DNA of 64,000 bases from assembly GCA_018335755.1 (NCBI GenBank), contig JAGXRK010000045.1, positions 372,001 to 436,000 of the forward strand, in the 5' to 3' direction. The stretch is from Ignavibacterium sp. GTDB lineage: Bacteria; Bacteroidota; Ignavibacteria; Ignavibacteriales; Ignavibacteriaceae. Positions 49,564 to 59,135 of the stretch are shown one piece after another (the first letter of the stretch is position 1; each line of letters opens with the position of its first letter). Made by a program: the position numbers and the translations under genes. The notes below the pieces were generated by a model. That model saw only the letters and a list, made by a program, of their open reading frames with translations, did no database searches and had not been told where the DNA came from.

Positions 49564-52254
49564 TTACTTCAAAAATAACATCTTGCGCGTTTGAGTAAAC
49601 TCATCGGCTTTAATTGTGTAAAAGTAAATACCGGAACTTAAATCATGAGCATTGAACTCAACCTTGTACTTTCCTGCAGTTTGAAGTCCATTCACCAGAG
49701 AAGCTACTTCAACACCAAGAACGTTGTAAACTTTTATTGTAACAATAGAACTTCTGGATAATTGATAGTTTATTGTAGTTGTCGGATTAAAAGGATTAGG
49801 ATAATTCTGGTCAAGAGAGTATTCTTTTACGCCATGATAATCTACCTCAATTTCATTTATGTAACTGAAAGTTCCATCAAAATCTATTTGTTTTAACCTG
49901 TAATAACTTTTTCCGGTTAGCGGTTCACTATCAACAAACAAATAATTATTTATACTGGTGGTGGTTCCATTACCTTCAATAAAACCCATTGTTCGCCATT
50001 CTCTGTTATCAGCAGTCTTTTCATTGAATACAGAACGCTGAACTTCAAAACCATGATTATTAAGCTCGCTTGCTGTAATCCATTTCAATAAAACTTTATC
50101 ATCAGAATAGGAAGCAGTGAAGGATGAAAGTTCCACAGGAATAATACCGTAATAAATTATACCAATATCGTCCAAGAACCAGCCATCCCTAGTGACTGAT
50201 CCGTCTGTTCGCAGCTGATACTGAACTTTAACCTGAGAAGTTGTATAACCGGTTAACAGAATATCTTCTCTAACCCAGTTGGATTGAACTCCATCATAAA
50301 CAGGCTGACCATTTGGCTGAAATGACCCTGTGCCGGGTTCTGTGTACTGACCTGCTAAAGGCACCCATGTAGAACCGTTGTTTGTTGAAATTCTAACCTG
50401 TCCGTAATCCCAGTCGCCTTCAATATCAAATTTGGTCCAGAAAGTTAATCGTGGATTATTTAATCCTGATAAATCAATTGGATCTGTTAATGTCATTGTT
50501 ACAGCAGCGTTGTTCACATAACTACCATCTTTACTATCTGTGTAGGAAACAGGTGAGGAGTAAAAATTTTGTGTGGTGGCTTCCCACTTTGGTGAACTTG
50601 ATGGAGTGAAAGTTACAGTCCAGTAATTCAAAGGGTTATTTGTTGTATCTGCAAAAACAAAAATCGGTGTTCCTAAATAAAGTTTTAATGTGTCGCTGTT
50701 CATAACAACATTATCAGAGGAAATAGTAACTAACAAACTTGCTTCAACATCAACAGGCGCAGATGAAGATACGGTAAATGAAAATGGTGTTGAAACAGCC
50801 ACAGTACCGCGTGCAGGAATGGATGCAAATGAAGCTGTTCCATTATTAACGTTTAGATATGGACTCAACGATGTTAATTGAACTTCAATATTTTCACCAT
50901 CAGACAATCCTTTATTTCTGAATGTGCTATTCATTGTTACAACATCACCGGGATTAAAGTATTGCTGACTAAAGCCCGCATTCAATAATCCGACATAAGC
51001 ACCAGCAACCCAGGTGTAGTATATATTCGGCCACAGGTTCTCCTGTGCTAATGGAAAAATTCTGGATTGAGGAGGCCAAAATCCGTCAGATGAACTTCCA
51101 ACTTCAGGAGTTAAACTTAATATTTTCGGTTTGGTAACTTGTTCACCATACATCCAGTCATCGGTTGCACCATTTACATCATACAATATTGTGGGCGGCT
51201 GACCAATTGTGTAATTATTAAACCTGGTCATATCTGTAGCATATTCAACAAAAATATCATTATCCGGAGTTGGTTGGTTAATGTAACCCCAGGGATATAA
51301 TAGCAGGTTACTGTATGTATGATAATTCAAGGCTGTTTTAAAGTTCTTTGTATTACAAAAATCTCTGAATGACTGTGTTTCCGGTTCTGAGAATGGCGCA
51401 GTTCCTCTGTAAGTTTCACTGCTCGGATTACTGCTCGAACCGGTATTATTATAACCCCATTGGAATCCGAAATTTCTATTAAGATCAACACCGAATGAAG
51501 TTCCATTATTTCTTCGGTTTTTTCTCCACATTCCCCCGCCATTTGGATTGGTTGAACGGTTGTGTTCATATCCATCCGGATTAACAGCCGGGACAAAATA
51601 TATTTCCCTGTTATTAACCAGGTATGTTGCTTCCGGATCAGTTCCATAATTTTCAAGAAGGTAATACATATAGTAAATCACTGCCATCATTGCAGCAGGT
51701 TCACGGGCATGAATAAGCGAGTTATAAAACACCTGAGGTTCATTTTCTGCAATATTTGGATTATCAGATAATTTTACTGCATAAATAGGCCTGTTTTCAA
51801 TTGTTGTGCCTATCTGAAATTTCTGAGTAATTATATTCGGATAGAGTAAATGCATTGAATCCAACTTCTCATAAATTTCTGAGAGAGTGTAATAGCCGCC
51901 CATTGAGCCAAATCCAAATCCTTCTACATTAAAATTCTGTTTGCTTTGATATATAAAATCGGATCTTTCCTGAGAAGAAAGAACAGGAAGTTTTTCATAA
52001 TAATCGAACCAGTCATCAATTAATACATCATACTTCAGTGAGGTAGAACGCAGCTTTAAAAAATCGCTGTCACTTATATATGTTATTATTGAATTTTCTT
52101 TCTCCATTTCAAAATGGTCAAATTCAAGTTCTGCCTGCTGAAGCAGATAAGCATCCTCAGGATTATTAAAATAAATTCTAACTTGCTTGTAGTTTTGTGA
52201 GAATACATTGGAAGTTATAATTAGTACGAAAAGAAGAGTGAAAAAGTGTTTCAT
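49564..52254 (-). CDS. Secreted M14 zinc carboxypeptidase with T9SS sorting domain
   Basis: An approximately 896-residue extracellular peptidase. Signal peptide MKHFFTLLFVLIITSNVFSQ; the five extra residues of the track ORF (start 52269) precede an AGGAATTTCTG ribosome binding site, so ATG 52254 fits better. The M14 domain has zinc ligands in 'NSLIHAREPAAMMAVIYYMYY' (HxxE) and 'TALNYHTYSNLLLYPWGY', with catalytic Glu in 'LSLTPEVGSSSDGFWPP'. A MAM/jelly-roll module follows, then a fibronectin-like linker ('IPVELSSFTASYSDDKVLLKWITASELNNHGFEVQRS') and the sorting domain 'LDQNYPNPFNPTTTINYQL ... RKMLFLK'. Here the sorting-domain loop is short and free of repeat sequence. Confidence 0.94.
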   Translation of the reverse strand: MKHFFTLLFVLIITSNVFSQNYKQVRIYFNNPEDAYLLQQAELEFDHFEMEKENSIITYISDSDFLKLRSTSLKYDVLIDDWFDYYEKLPVLSSQERSDFIYQSKQNFNVEGFGFGSMGGYYTLSEIYEKLDSMHLLYPNIITQKFQIGTTIENRPIYAVKLSDNPNIAENEPQVFYNSLIHAREPAAMMAVIYYMYYLLENYGTDPEATYLVNNREIYFVPAVNPDGYEHNRSTNPNGGGMWRKNRRNNGTSFGVDLNRNFGFQWGYNNTGSSSNPSSETYRGTAPFSEPETQSFRDFCNTKNFKTALNYHTYSNLLLYPWGYINQPTPDNDIFVEYATDMTRFNNYTIGQPPTILYDVNGATDDWMYGEQVTKPKILSLTPEVGSSSDGFWPPQSRIFPLAQENLWPNIYYTWVAGAYVGLLNAGFSQQYFNPGDVVTMNSTFRNKGLSDGENIEVQLTSLSPYLNVNNGTASFASIPARGTVAVSTPFSFTVSSSAPVDVEASLLVTISSDNVVMNSDTLKLYLGTPIFVFADTTNNPLNYWTVTFTPSSSPKWEATTQNFYSSPVSYTDSKDGSYVNNAAVTMTLTDPIDLSGLNNPRLTFWTKFDIEGDWDYGQVRISTNNGSTWVPLAGQYTEPGTGSFQPNGQPVYDGVQSNWVREDILLTGYTTSQVKVQYQLRTDGSVTRDGWFLDDIGIIYYGIIPVELSSFTASYSDDKVLLKWITASELNNHGFEVQRSVFNEKTADNREWRTMGFIEGNGTTTSINNYLFVDSEPLTGKSYYRLKQIDFDGTFSYINEIEVDYHGVKEYSLDQNYPNPFNPTTTINYQLSRSSIVTIKVYNVLGVEVASLVNGLQTAGKYKVEFNAHDLSSGIYFYTIKADEFTQTRKMLFLK

Positions 52255-52377
52255 CAGAAATTCCTGCAAAATGTTATTAAGAATCGCTTGTCAAACTAAA
52301 AATAATTTTAGTTATTCTGAAATTATATTTGAACATAATAAATGTTTATTAGCATTATAATTAAACTTGCAATATTT

Positions 52378-53391
52378 TTAAACTATAATTTCTGCAATAA
52401 GAAGTGTAATTATGGTTCTCTGGTCAGTTTGTGTTGTTTTATTAGCTAAGTCTGCGTTTAGCAATGCACGAAAAACTTCCACTATATCTTTATCTGAATA
52501 TCGTCTTCTTGCTTCAATGTATTCTTTATAATAATACGGATGAGTACCTACAATTCTTGCTGCCTGGAACTCATTAACATTGGTAGAAATCAGTTCAGAA
52601 ACTCTTGCAAGTCCGGTAAAATATTTTGTTAGCATTCCAAGAATCATAACAAGATCATTTCCTTTTTCAAGGAGATTATAAGCATACTTCAGCGCAAGTT
52701 CTTTATTCTTTTTACCGATTGCATTTTGTAAGTCAAAAACAGAATACTCTTTAAGTTTCGTTGAAAGAGAAATAATTGATTCCAGAGTTATTTCATCTTT
52801 TTCACCCAGAAATAAAAATATTTTATCCAGTTGAAGCTCAAGAAATAGTTTGTTCTCACCCACCATATCCATCATTAAAGCGGCATTTTCACTGGTGATT
52901 TTCTTATTCCGTCTCTCAACTTCTGCCATCAACCAATCTATCAGATGCTTCCCTTTGAGTTCCTTTGCTTCAAAAAGATACCCTTTTTTTAACAATGTGT
53001 TATAAGGTTCAGATTCCGGATTTAAGATGGTACCATCGTGAACACAAACAAGAATTGTAAAATCAGCAGGCGATTCAGAATAACGGATCAGCTCTTTTTT
53101 GTCCTTAGGTTTTTCTGCCTGCTTAAAGATAATCAGTTTCTTCTCCGACCCGAAAGGAAACGCCTGTGCGTAATCTATTACTTCCAGATAAGTTTTATTT
53201 TCACCATAAATGGTTTCCTTATCAAAATCGGATGCAATAAATGGTGAGGCTTTTTTCAGAATACTAGCCAGTGCAACATCAATGTTATAAGAATCTTCGC
53301 CGCATAAATAATAAATCGGAAGAATCATATTTTTTTTTAATTCTTTATTCACTTCGAGTATCGAAGGAATGTTAACTTTCTTCTTTGCCAT
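52378..53391 (-). CDS. holA: DNA polymerase III subunit delta
   Basis: Clamp-loader subunit that opens the beta sliding clamp. The 337-residue protein has the usual HolA layout: N-terminal 'ILPIYYLCGEDSYNIDVALASILKKA', AAA-like middle 'LIIFKQAEKPKDKKELIRYSESPADFTILVCVHD', 'ELKGKHLIDWLMAEVERRNKKITSENAALMMDMVGENKLFLELQLDKI' and C-terminal collar 'LGMLTKYFTGLARVSELI'. Its start overlaps the end of the MetS-type small gene by 20 bp, an unusual coupling between a transporter operon and a replication gene. Confidence 0.92.
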   Translation of the reverse strand: MAKKKVNIPSILEVNKELKKNMILPIYYLCGEDSYNIDVALASILKKASPFIASDFDKETIYGENKTYLEVIDYAQAFPFGSEKKLIIFKQAEKPKDKKELIRYSESPADFTILVCVHDGTILNPESEPYNTLLKKGYLFEAKELKGKHLIDWLMAEVERRNKKITSENAALMMDMVGENKLFLELQLDKIFLFLGEKDEITLESIISLSTKLKEYSVFDLQNAIGKKNKELALKYAYNLLEKGNDLVMILGMLTKYFTGLARVSELISTNVNEFQAARIVGTHPYYYKEYIEARRRYSDKDIVEVFRALLNADLANKTTQTDQRTIITLLIAEIIV

Positions 53392-53500
53392 TTTCGATTT
53401 TTAATTTTTCATATTTAACGGCGCGTATAATAAAAAACGATAATCCGCCCCAAACAATGCCAAGAACAATTAGTGCAGTAATTATAGTTATTATTTCCAT
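53372..53500 (-). CDS. MetS-type small subunit of NSS transporter (42 aa)
   Basis: Missing from the ORF track because it is short. Translation: MEIITIITALIVLGIVWGGLSFF (single TM) then the basic tail IIRAVKYEKLKIENGKEES. Single-TM proteins with a 'GIVWGGL' core next to a sodium:neurotransmitter-symporter gene belong to the MetS family of NSS small subunits; in Corynebacterium the MetP-MetS pair imports methionine and alanine. The gene begins 5 bp after the NSS transporter stop on the same strand and overlaps the holA start by 20 bp, so translation of all three is likely coupled. Confidence 0.85.
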   Translation of the reverse strand: MEIITIITALIVLGIVWGGLSFFIIRAVKYEKLKIENGKEES

Positions 53501-53505
53501 AACAA

Positions 53506-54999
53506 TTATTTGGATTCCGATAATTTGGATTCAGATTTTTCATTAAATATGTGTTTTACCATTATCTTATTCAAGAGAAAAAAGATACCAATAACAATTC
53601 CCCATTGAAATAAAACCGTACCTAAATTCTCTGCATGAAAAGGATTCCACCATTCGGGGTCCCACGAAACAGATGAAATCAGCCACCAGGAAATGAGTAC
53701 TATAACCTGCACAGGAACAAGAATTCCGATTACAAAATTATACCATCTTCCGATCTTAACATCAGATCCGAATCCGTTAATAACCTCTGTTCTGAATTTA
53801 TCAACACCATAACGAATAATTGAAAATGAGATAAATGCGCCGCTAAGAAGTAACCCTACTCCCCAAACCCAATCCTGATTTGAAAGTACTTTTAAATCAA
53901 TTGCGGAAGGAATGCCGAGCAGCATTCCAACAGACGCAACTAAAATTAATGCTCTTTTCCTTTTCATACCAAAGTCGATCATAGTCCTGGTCGCCATTTC
54001 AACCATTGAAATCAAAGATGTAACGGCAGCAAAGAACAGAGCAAGAAAGAACATTGCGGCAAAAACAGTGTTTAGCAAACCGCTTGATGATATATTGGAA
54101 AAAAGTAATGGCAGATATATAAAGGTTAACCCTGTATTTGCCGGACCTGATTGTGAAACCTGAATCATTGCATCTGTGGAGCTGAGAGCAAACACTGTTG
54201 AGAATATTGTTATGCCGGCAATTATAGATATGGTGTTATTTCCAAAACCAATAAGTGCAGCATTTAATGAAATATCTTCTTTTTTTCTCATATAAATAGC
54301 ATAAGTCATTATCAATCCCCAACCAGCACCAGTGTCCCATGCATTTTGAGTGAGAGCATTTAACCACACTTTATAATTTAGCATCACATCAAGATCAGGT
54401 GTGAAAAAATATTTAATGCCCTCAAATGCACCGGGAAGTGTTACTGCCCTAATAAATAAAATTAACAGAATGATTAATAAAGACGGTACTAATAGCTTCG
54501 TAACTTTTTCTATACCTTTTGTAACACCTCTAAGAACAACAAAAGCAACCAGAAACATTGCAATGAAATGGAATATCAGGGGTCCTGAACCCGATGAGAA
54601 TTCATTCCAGTAAATGAGATGATCAGAAGTACTGAACAAATCTCCGGAGACAGCGGAAAAGAAGTAGCGTAAGCACCAGCCGGTAACAACAGAATAATAA
54701 AACATTATGGCAGTTGAAACGAAAACAATAAAGGCTCCCATCCATCCGAATTGTTTACCTGCCGTTTTGCTTATTGCACCTATCGGTCCATATCTGGCTG
54801 ATTTGCCGATTGCAAACTCAGCTATGATAAGAGGAACTGACCAGATCAGAAGAAAAATTACCCATGGAATCAGGAATGATCCGCCGCCATTCTGTGCAAC
54901 AATTCTGGAGAACCGCCAGATATTTCCGGTTCCAATTGCAATGCCTATTGTTGCAATAATAAGAGCCCAACGGGATGAGAAAAATTCCTGCTGTTTCAA
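53506..54999 (-). CDS. Sodium:neurotransmitter symporter family transporter
   Basis: A 497-residue polytopic membrane protein of the NSS family (LeuT fold). The N-terminal signature 'FFSSRWALIIATIGIAIGTGNIWRFSRIVAQNGGGSFLIPW' is diagnostic, with the Na+/substrate-binding unwound TM1 region. Twelve hydrophobic segments can be traced, including 'NAWDTGAGWGLIMTYAIYM' and 'FLALFFAAVTSLISMVEM'. It would import an amino acid with Na+. Because a MetS-type subunit gene follows directly, methionine or alanine (MetP-like) transport is a reasonable inference. Confidence 0.92.
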   Translation of the reverse strand: MKQQEFFSSRWALIIATIGIAIGTGNIWRFSRIVAQNGGGSFLIPWVIFLLIWSVPLIIAEFAIGKSARYGPIGAISKTAGKQFGWMGAFIVFVSTAIMFYYSVVTGWCLRYFFSAVSGDLFSTSDHLIYWNEFSSGSGPLIFHFIAMFLVAFVVLRGVTKGIEKVTKLLVPSLLIILLILFIRAVTLPGAFEGIKYFFTPDLDVMLNYKVWLNALTQNAWDTGAGWGLIMTYAIYMRKKEDISLNAALIGFGNNTISIIAGITIFSTVFALSSTDAMIQVSQSGPANTGLTFIYLPLLFSNISSSGLLNTVFAAMFFLALFFAAVTSLISMVEMATRTMIDFGMKRKRALILVASVGMLLGIPSAIDLKVLSNQDWVWGVGLLLSGAFISFSIIRYGVDKFRTEVINGFGSDVKIGRWYNFVIGILVPVQVIVLISWWLISSVSWDPEWWNPFHAENLGTVLFQWGIVIGIFFLLNKIMVKHIFNEKSESKLSESK

Positions 55000-55103
55000 G
55001 AGCCTGCCCCAATCAACCCCTTCCCTAAGATGAGGGCTTTCAAAGGATTTATACGAATTGTTTTATTCATATAGGTTTTAAAAAAAATTATACTATTTTA
55101 AAA

Positions 55104-55136
55104 CTGCCCCCTCCTAGGAGGGGGCAGAGGGAGGCT
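55104..55136. repeat. CTGCCCCCTCCT palindromic repeat
   Basis: CTGCCCCCTCCTAGGAGGGGGCAG (55104-55127) is a perfect 24-bp palindrome, followed by AGGGAGGCTTCTT. Same family as 33961-33996 (CCCTCCCC...GGGGCTTCTTT). Lies 13 bp from the cyclophilin stop. Confidence 0.88.
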
Positions 55137-55148
55137 TCTTTACTTCTT

Positions 55149-55742
55149 TTATCTTTTTTCTATTGTTACACTTTCCATTACAACATCCTGCAATGGTTTG
55201 TCGCCTGGTTTGCTAGTCTGTACTTTGCCAATTGCACTGACAACGTCCATTCCTGTAATGACTTTTCCAAATACAGTATGTTTACCATCCAGCCAGGGAG
55301 TTGCAACAAGTGTAATAAAAAACTGGCTTCCATTTGTATTTGGTCCAGCATTAGCCATTGAAAGAATGCCCGGCACATCATGTTTTAAAGAAGGCACAAT
55401 TTCATCTTCGAATTTTGCACCGTAAATGCTTTCGCCGCCTCTGCCGGTTCCAGTAGGATCGCCGCCCTGAATCATAAAGTTGTCAATAACTCTGTGAAAG
55501 ATTACTCCATTGTAATAACCTTTCTCTGCTAATCCGACAAAGTTCCCAACTGTTCTGGGTGTTTGTTTTTCAAACATCTCGATTTCAATTGTGCCCATAT
55601 TAGTTTTAATTACTGCAACTACTGTTGAATCATTCATAACTGGTTTTTCCTGTTCTTGTTGTGGTGTTTGATTATTAGAATTTCCATTCATACAACTGAT
55701 AAATAAAATCAGTACAAAAAAAAGAGACATAAGGTTTTTCAT
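55149..55742 (-). CDS. Peptidyl-prolyl cis-trans isomerase, cyclophilin type (lipoprotein)
   Basis: A 197-residue exported cyclophilin. The signal '[17 protein letters not shown]' ends in a lipobox Cys17. The catalytic domain shows '[35 protein letters not shown]' and '[44 protein letters not shown]', which contain the active-site Arg, Phe and Gln residues. It folds proteins in the periplasm. It starts 9 bp after uppP, so it belongs to the envelope operon. Confidence 0.94.
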   Translation of the reverse strand: MKNLMSLFFVLILFISCMNGNSNNQTPQQEQEKPVMNDSTVVAVIKTNMGTIEIEMFEKQTPRTVGNFVGLAEKGYYNGVIFHRVIDNFMIQGGDPTGTGRGGESIYGAKFEDEIVPSLKHDVPGILSMANAGPNTNGSQFFITLVATPWLDGKHTVFGKVITGMDVVSAIGKVQTSKPGDKPLQDVVMESVTIEKR

Positions 55743-55751
55743 TTTTACCTC

Positions 55752-56600
55752 CTAAGGTTTGATGATATTAGTTATTAAAAAAATAATTATCAGGATTCCA
55801 AGTCCTATCCGGTAATAAATAAATAAAAAAGTAGAATTTTTTTTAAGATATTTTAATAAAAAATCTATTGCAAGATAACCGCTTACTGCAGATACAATAG
55901 TAGATACAATAAGATTAACAACCATAGACTGATCAACGAATTTCAGAGCTTCAAATAGTTGTAAAACTCCGCTTGCAAAAATAGCGGGAATGCTTAATAA
56001 AAATGAAAACCTTGCAGCGGTCTCCCGTTTTAACCCAACAAATAAACCTGCGGTAATAGTTGTTCCGGCTCTTGATGATCCGGGTATTAAAGAAACTGCC
56101 TGTGCGGTTCCAATAATAAGTGAATCAATAATTGAAATATCCTTTAAGTCTTTTTTAAACTTCGCAACTTTTTCAGCCAGAGCCAGAATAATGGCCAGAC
56201 CAATCAAACTGGAAGCTATTATGTATAAATTTTTAGTTAGTGCACCTTCAATAATATCCTTAAAACCTAATCCGATAATTACAACCGGTATTGTTCCAAT
56301 AATTATAAGCCAGCCAAGCTTTGAATTAATATTTTGTTCTGAATACTTAACATGCTTAATCAGGTTATCCCTAAAAAAATCTTTAAGGATGTTTAATATA
56401 TCATTCCAGAAATAAACAAATACTGCAAGTAAAGTTCCTAATTGAATAATCGCTATGAATGCCGTCCATTGCTCCGGATGTTCTTCGGACACCAGGTTCA
56501 GCAGTTTACCTGCCACTGTTAAGTGTCCGGTACTGCTGATCGGAAGAAATTCTGTTATCCCCTGAATGACTCCTAAAAAAATAGCTTCTATAACACTCAA
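55752..56600 (-). CDS. uppP: Undecaprenyl-diphosphatase
   Basis: Recycles undecaprenyl pyrophosphate to the lipid carrier phosphate for peptidoglycan and O-antigen synthesis; also gives bacitracin resistance. The 282-residue membrane protein has both BacA/UppP motifs: 'EAIFLGVIQGITEFLPISSTGHLTV' (the (E/Q)xxxE motif) and 'LIPGSSRAGTTITAGLFVGL' (PGxSRSxxT-like). About eight TM segments. It lies between the cyclophilin gene and an outer-membrane protein gene, with 9-bp spacers on both sides. Confidence 0.95.
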   Translation of the reverse strand: MSVIEAIFLGVIQGITEFLPISSTGHLTVAGKLLNLVSEEHPEQWTAFIAIIQLGTLLAVFVYFWNDILNILKDFFRDNLIKHVKYSEQNINSKLGWLIIIGTIPVVIIGLGFKDIIEGALTKNLYIIASSLIGLAIILALAEKVAKFKKDLKDISIIDSLIIGTAQAVSLIPGSSRAGTTITAGLFVGLKRETAARFSFLLSIPAIFASGVLQLFEALKFVDQSMVVNLIVSTIVSAVSGYLAIDFLLKYLKKNSTFLFIYYRIGLGILIIIFLITNIIKP

Positions 56601-56609
56601 ATGGTTCTC

Positions 56610-57251
56610 CTAAAAATAATATGAAAGCCCTAGTCTGACTCCCACAATCAAAGAATTAAACTCTACTTGTTCAAATGTTTTGTTTACTGAAAGATTATTG
56701 TTACTGCTTTTCGGTTTGCCACCCAGATCATATCTTATATCCGCGCCAATATGAGCATGCAAGTTCCCGTCAATTCTGGTTGTACCTTCACCTCTTAATA
56801 AAAATCCTAACCCTGTTGAAACATAATCGGTTGAATTGGCATCACCAGGAAGTTTTTCAGTAATGTAAAGCAATCTAAGTCCGGTACCACCGCCTAATTT
56901 AAAGTTATAACCTTCTCCGCTAACAACATAGTATGCAAGTATGTTAGACATAATATTATTTGTTGAGATGTCATACTGACCCAGATTAAAAAAATTATTG
57001 TAAGAATATATTTGATATCCTATCTCACCGGCAAGCATAAATTCAGGATTGATCATCCTTCCATACTTAATGGTAAACTGAACTGCAGAATTAAAATCAC
57101 TCATTTCTTCGCCAGCAGCATAGTTCTGGTTTATATAATCTCTAAAAGATGGCGTGCTCATAAAATCAATACCCATGGTAGCACTCAGTTCATTATTCTG
57201 TGCAAATATGGTGATTGGAATAAAGAGCATTATTGCAATGAATATTTTCAT
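56610..57251 (-). CDS. Outer-membrane beta-barrel-like protein of unknown function
   Basis: A 213-residue protein with a signal peptide (MKIFIAIMLFIPITIFAQ). The mature chain alternates polar and aromatic residues and ends with 'SLIVGVRLGLSYYF', a C-terminal aromatic typical of outer-membrane beta-barrels. 'YGRMINPEFMLAGEIGYQIYSYN' and 'HIGADIRYDLGG' are further strand-like segments. No recognised family. It overlaps the flippase-like gene by 4 bp (ATGA), so it is translationally coupled within the envelope operon. Confidence 0.75.
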   Translation of the reverse strand: MKIFIAIMLFIPITIFAQNNELSATMGIDFMSTPSFRDYINQNYAAGEEMSDFNSAVQFTIKYGRMINPEFMLAGEIGYQIYSYNNFFNLGQYDISTNNIMSNILAYYVVSGEGYNFKLGGGTGLRLLYITEKLPGDANSTDYVSTGLGFLLRGEGTTRIDGNLHAHIGADIRYDLGGKPKSSNNNLSVNKTFEQVEFNSLIVGVRLGLSYYF

Positions 57252-58291
57252 TTTTCAGACTCCGTTTGATTATTACTAAGCGGCTTCGTTTTTTGTTTAT
57301 TCAGAATAAAAAAGCATATTATTGAACCGACTATCGCTATTGAGTATGATATAATATGAGTAAGAAATGCATATGCAAGTGCTATCACTTCAGTAAATCC
57401 GTAAACTAATACTAAAGTTGACTTAGCAAGTGTGTGATAAGATCCGGTTGCACCCGGAGTTGGTATAACTACGCCAATAGCGCTTATACTCATAATGACC
57501 CATCCCATTCCGAAATTAACCTCTGTGATACCAAGCATTAAAAACCCGATATAGGAAGTGAATGCATAAACGGACATAATAAGGACAGTTAATACTATTG
57601 TGAAGAAATAATTCCGGGTGCCTTTAAGACTATTAAATCCTTCTGTAAGCATATTAAAGATGTGTGCAACACTTAATGCAACTGAACCTGATATTTTTCC
57701 GAATAATTTTATTATCACAGTATAGAACTTTTCCTGGAACCTCACAGCAAGATAGATGAGCATCAGAACTGAGATAATTATAGCTGCTGATGTATAAAGA
57801 GTTGTTTTAAGCCAGGGAAATTGCTCATACAAACTAATTGATGAAATTAATACAGCAATAAGAATTGCAAATGCCAGTGATATGATATCAATTACTCTCT
57901 CTAATATAACTGTGCCAAACATTGATGAACGCGAAATCCCCTCCCATCTTCCCATTAGCACTGCTCTTGTTAATTCCCCGAGTTTAGGAGTAACTGAATT
58001 TACTCCGTAACCTACCATGAGTGAGCCGAAAAGATTTTTCAGTTTTGCATCAGGTTTAACAGAATGTAGAATATATTTCCATCTTAATGCCCGAAGAAAA
58101 TGTCCGAATAATACAAGTATTGCAAATACTATAACCCAGAATAAATTGGCCTTTGCAACGTGAAACCATACATCTGAAAAGTTAACATTATAAAAGGCAA
58201 CATATAAAAAGACTGCCGCTAAGGCTACAGAAAGGATAAAATTTATAATGCTTCTGAAAGTGATTATTTTATTTGCTTTACCTGAGGTCAA
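57248..58291 (-). CDS. Lysylphosphatidylglycerol synthase TM-region/UPF0104 flippase-like membrane protein
   Basis: A polytopic membrane protein of the UPF0104/AglD-like family (integral part of MprF). The diagnostic stretches 'HFLRALRWKYILHSVKPDAKLKNLFGSLMVGYGVNSVTPKLGELTRAVLMGRWEGISRSSMFGTVILERVIDIISLA' and 'VIPTPGATGSYHTLAKSTL' are present. The family is implicated in lipid flipping. The track ORF starts at 58357, but its first 22 residues read through the end of lolA in another frame. TTG 58291 (14-bp overlap with lolA, AGG upstream) is more credible. It is between lolA and an outer-membrane protein gene. Confidence 0.85.
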   Translation of the reverse strand: MTSGKANKIITFRSIINFILSVALAAVFLYVAFYNVNFSDVWFHVAKANLFWVIVFAILVLFGHFLRALRWKYILHSVKPDAKLKNLFGSLMVGYGVNSVTPKLGELTRAVLMGRWEGISRSSMFGTVILERVIDIISLAFAILIAVLISSISLYEQFPWLKTTLYTSAAIIISVLMLIYLAVRFQEKFYTVIIKLFGKISGSVALSVAHIFNMLTEGFNSLKGTRNYFFTIVLTVLIMSVYAFTSYIGFLMLGITEVNFGMGWVIMSISAIGVVIPTPGATGSYHTLAKSTLVLVYGFTEVIALAYAFLTHIISYSIAIVGSIICFFILNKQKTKPLSNNQTESEK

Positions 58292-58889
58292 TAATCCTGC
58301 TTCCTTGTGGGGGTGTAAATTGGAATTTAGAGATAGGTAAGTTTTGATTGAGTTCAATATTTAAAAAATTCAACTCCATCAATCCTGATGTAGGGTCGTT
58401 CGTCTGTAATTTTTCAATCAGATCATCTTTATTTATCCATAAATTTACTTCACCCAGATTACTCGTACGGGCTTTAGGGGTTAAAGTTAATTTCCTCAGA
58501 TGACCATCAGGTTCACCAGCAAGTGTGCATTGAGATGGAAACTGGTAAACTAAAAAGTTAATAGAAAAAAGAGACCCGTCTTCTTCATAGTCTGTTATTA
58601 TAACTTTGTTTTCCTTTTTATTGAAGTTCCAGGAAGTAATACCATCCGAAACAATAGTTAAATTGCCGAATTCTATTCTGAAATTATTTTCTTTTTTAAA
58701 GAATATTTTTCCTGAAAGCACAGACTTTCCATCAATTGATTGGTTTACATTTGCGGTAAAATCCTGAATGGTATTAAATTTATACTGAAGAGATTTCAGA
58801 TAGGCTTCAGCATTGTTCTGTGCATTTAAGGATGTAGTTATAAGTAATATAGATATTATTAAAATAATTTTTTTATTAAACTTTTTCAT
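58278..58889 (-). CDS. lolA: Outer-membrane lipoprotein carrier protein LolA
   Basis: Periplasmic chaperone that carries lipoproteins from the inner to the outer membrane. The 203-residue protein has a signal peptide (MKKFNKKIILIISILLITTSLNAQ) and a LolA fold: 'LKSLQYKFNTIQDFTANVNQSIDGKSVLSGKIFFKKENNFRIEFGNLTIVSDGITSWNFNKKENKVIITDY' and the C-terminal 'LPISKFQFTPPQGSRIIDLR'. It is the first gene of the lolA/flippase/OM protein/uppP/cyclophilin group, 246 bp after ftsK. Confidence 0.92.
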   Translation of the reverse strand: MKKFNKKIILIISILLITTSLNAQNNAEAYLKSLQYKFNTIQDFTANVNQSIDGKSVLSGKIFFKKENNFRIEFGNLTIVSDGITSWNFNKKENKVIITDYEEDGSLFSINFLVYQFPSQCTLAGEPDGHLRKLTLTPKARTSNLGEVNLWINKDDLIEKLQTNDPTSGLMELNFLNIELNQNLPISKFQFTPPQGSRIIDLR

Positions 58890-59135
58890 ACCAAAATGTT
58901 AAGTATTTTTTTTTAATTCTGATAAATATTGAGTTCTTTTAAGCATTTAGACTTATTCAATTATTAAAAGTTTCTAAGCTGATATTAAAATAAAACATCA
59001 AATAATTGAATTCGAATAATTATAACTCCAATATATGATGAATACCATCTTTTTCAAGGGCATCAATTCCTTCCCGGAAATTTTCAAATATATTTTGTGA
59101 GTTTGTAATTTTTTGCTTTTGAATACAAACGGGAA

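Noticed and set aside
55990-56415. 141-aa plus-strand ORF over uppP
   Set aside because: Antisense to the UppP motifs; a shadow of the hydrophobic gene.
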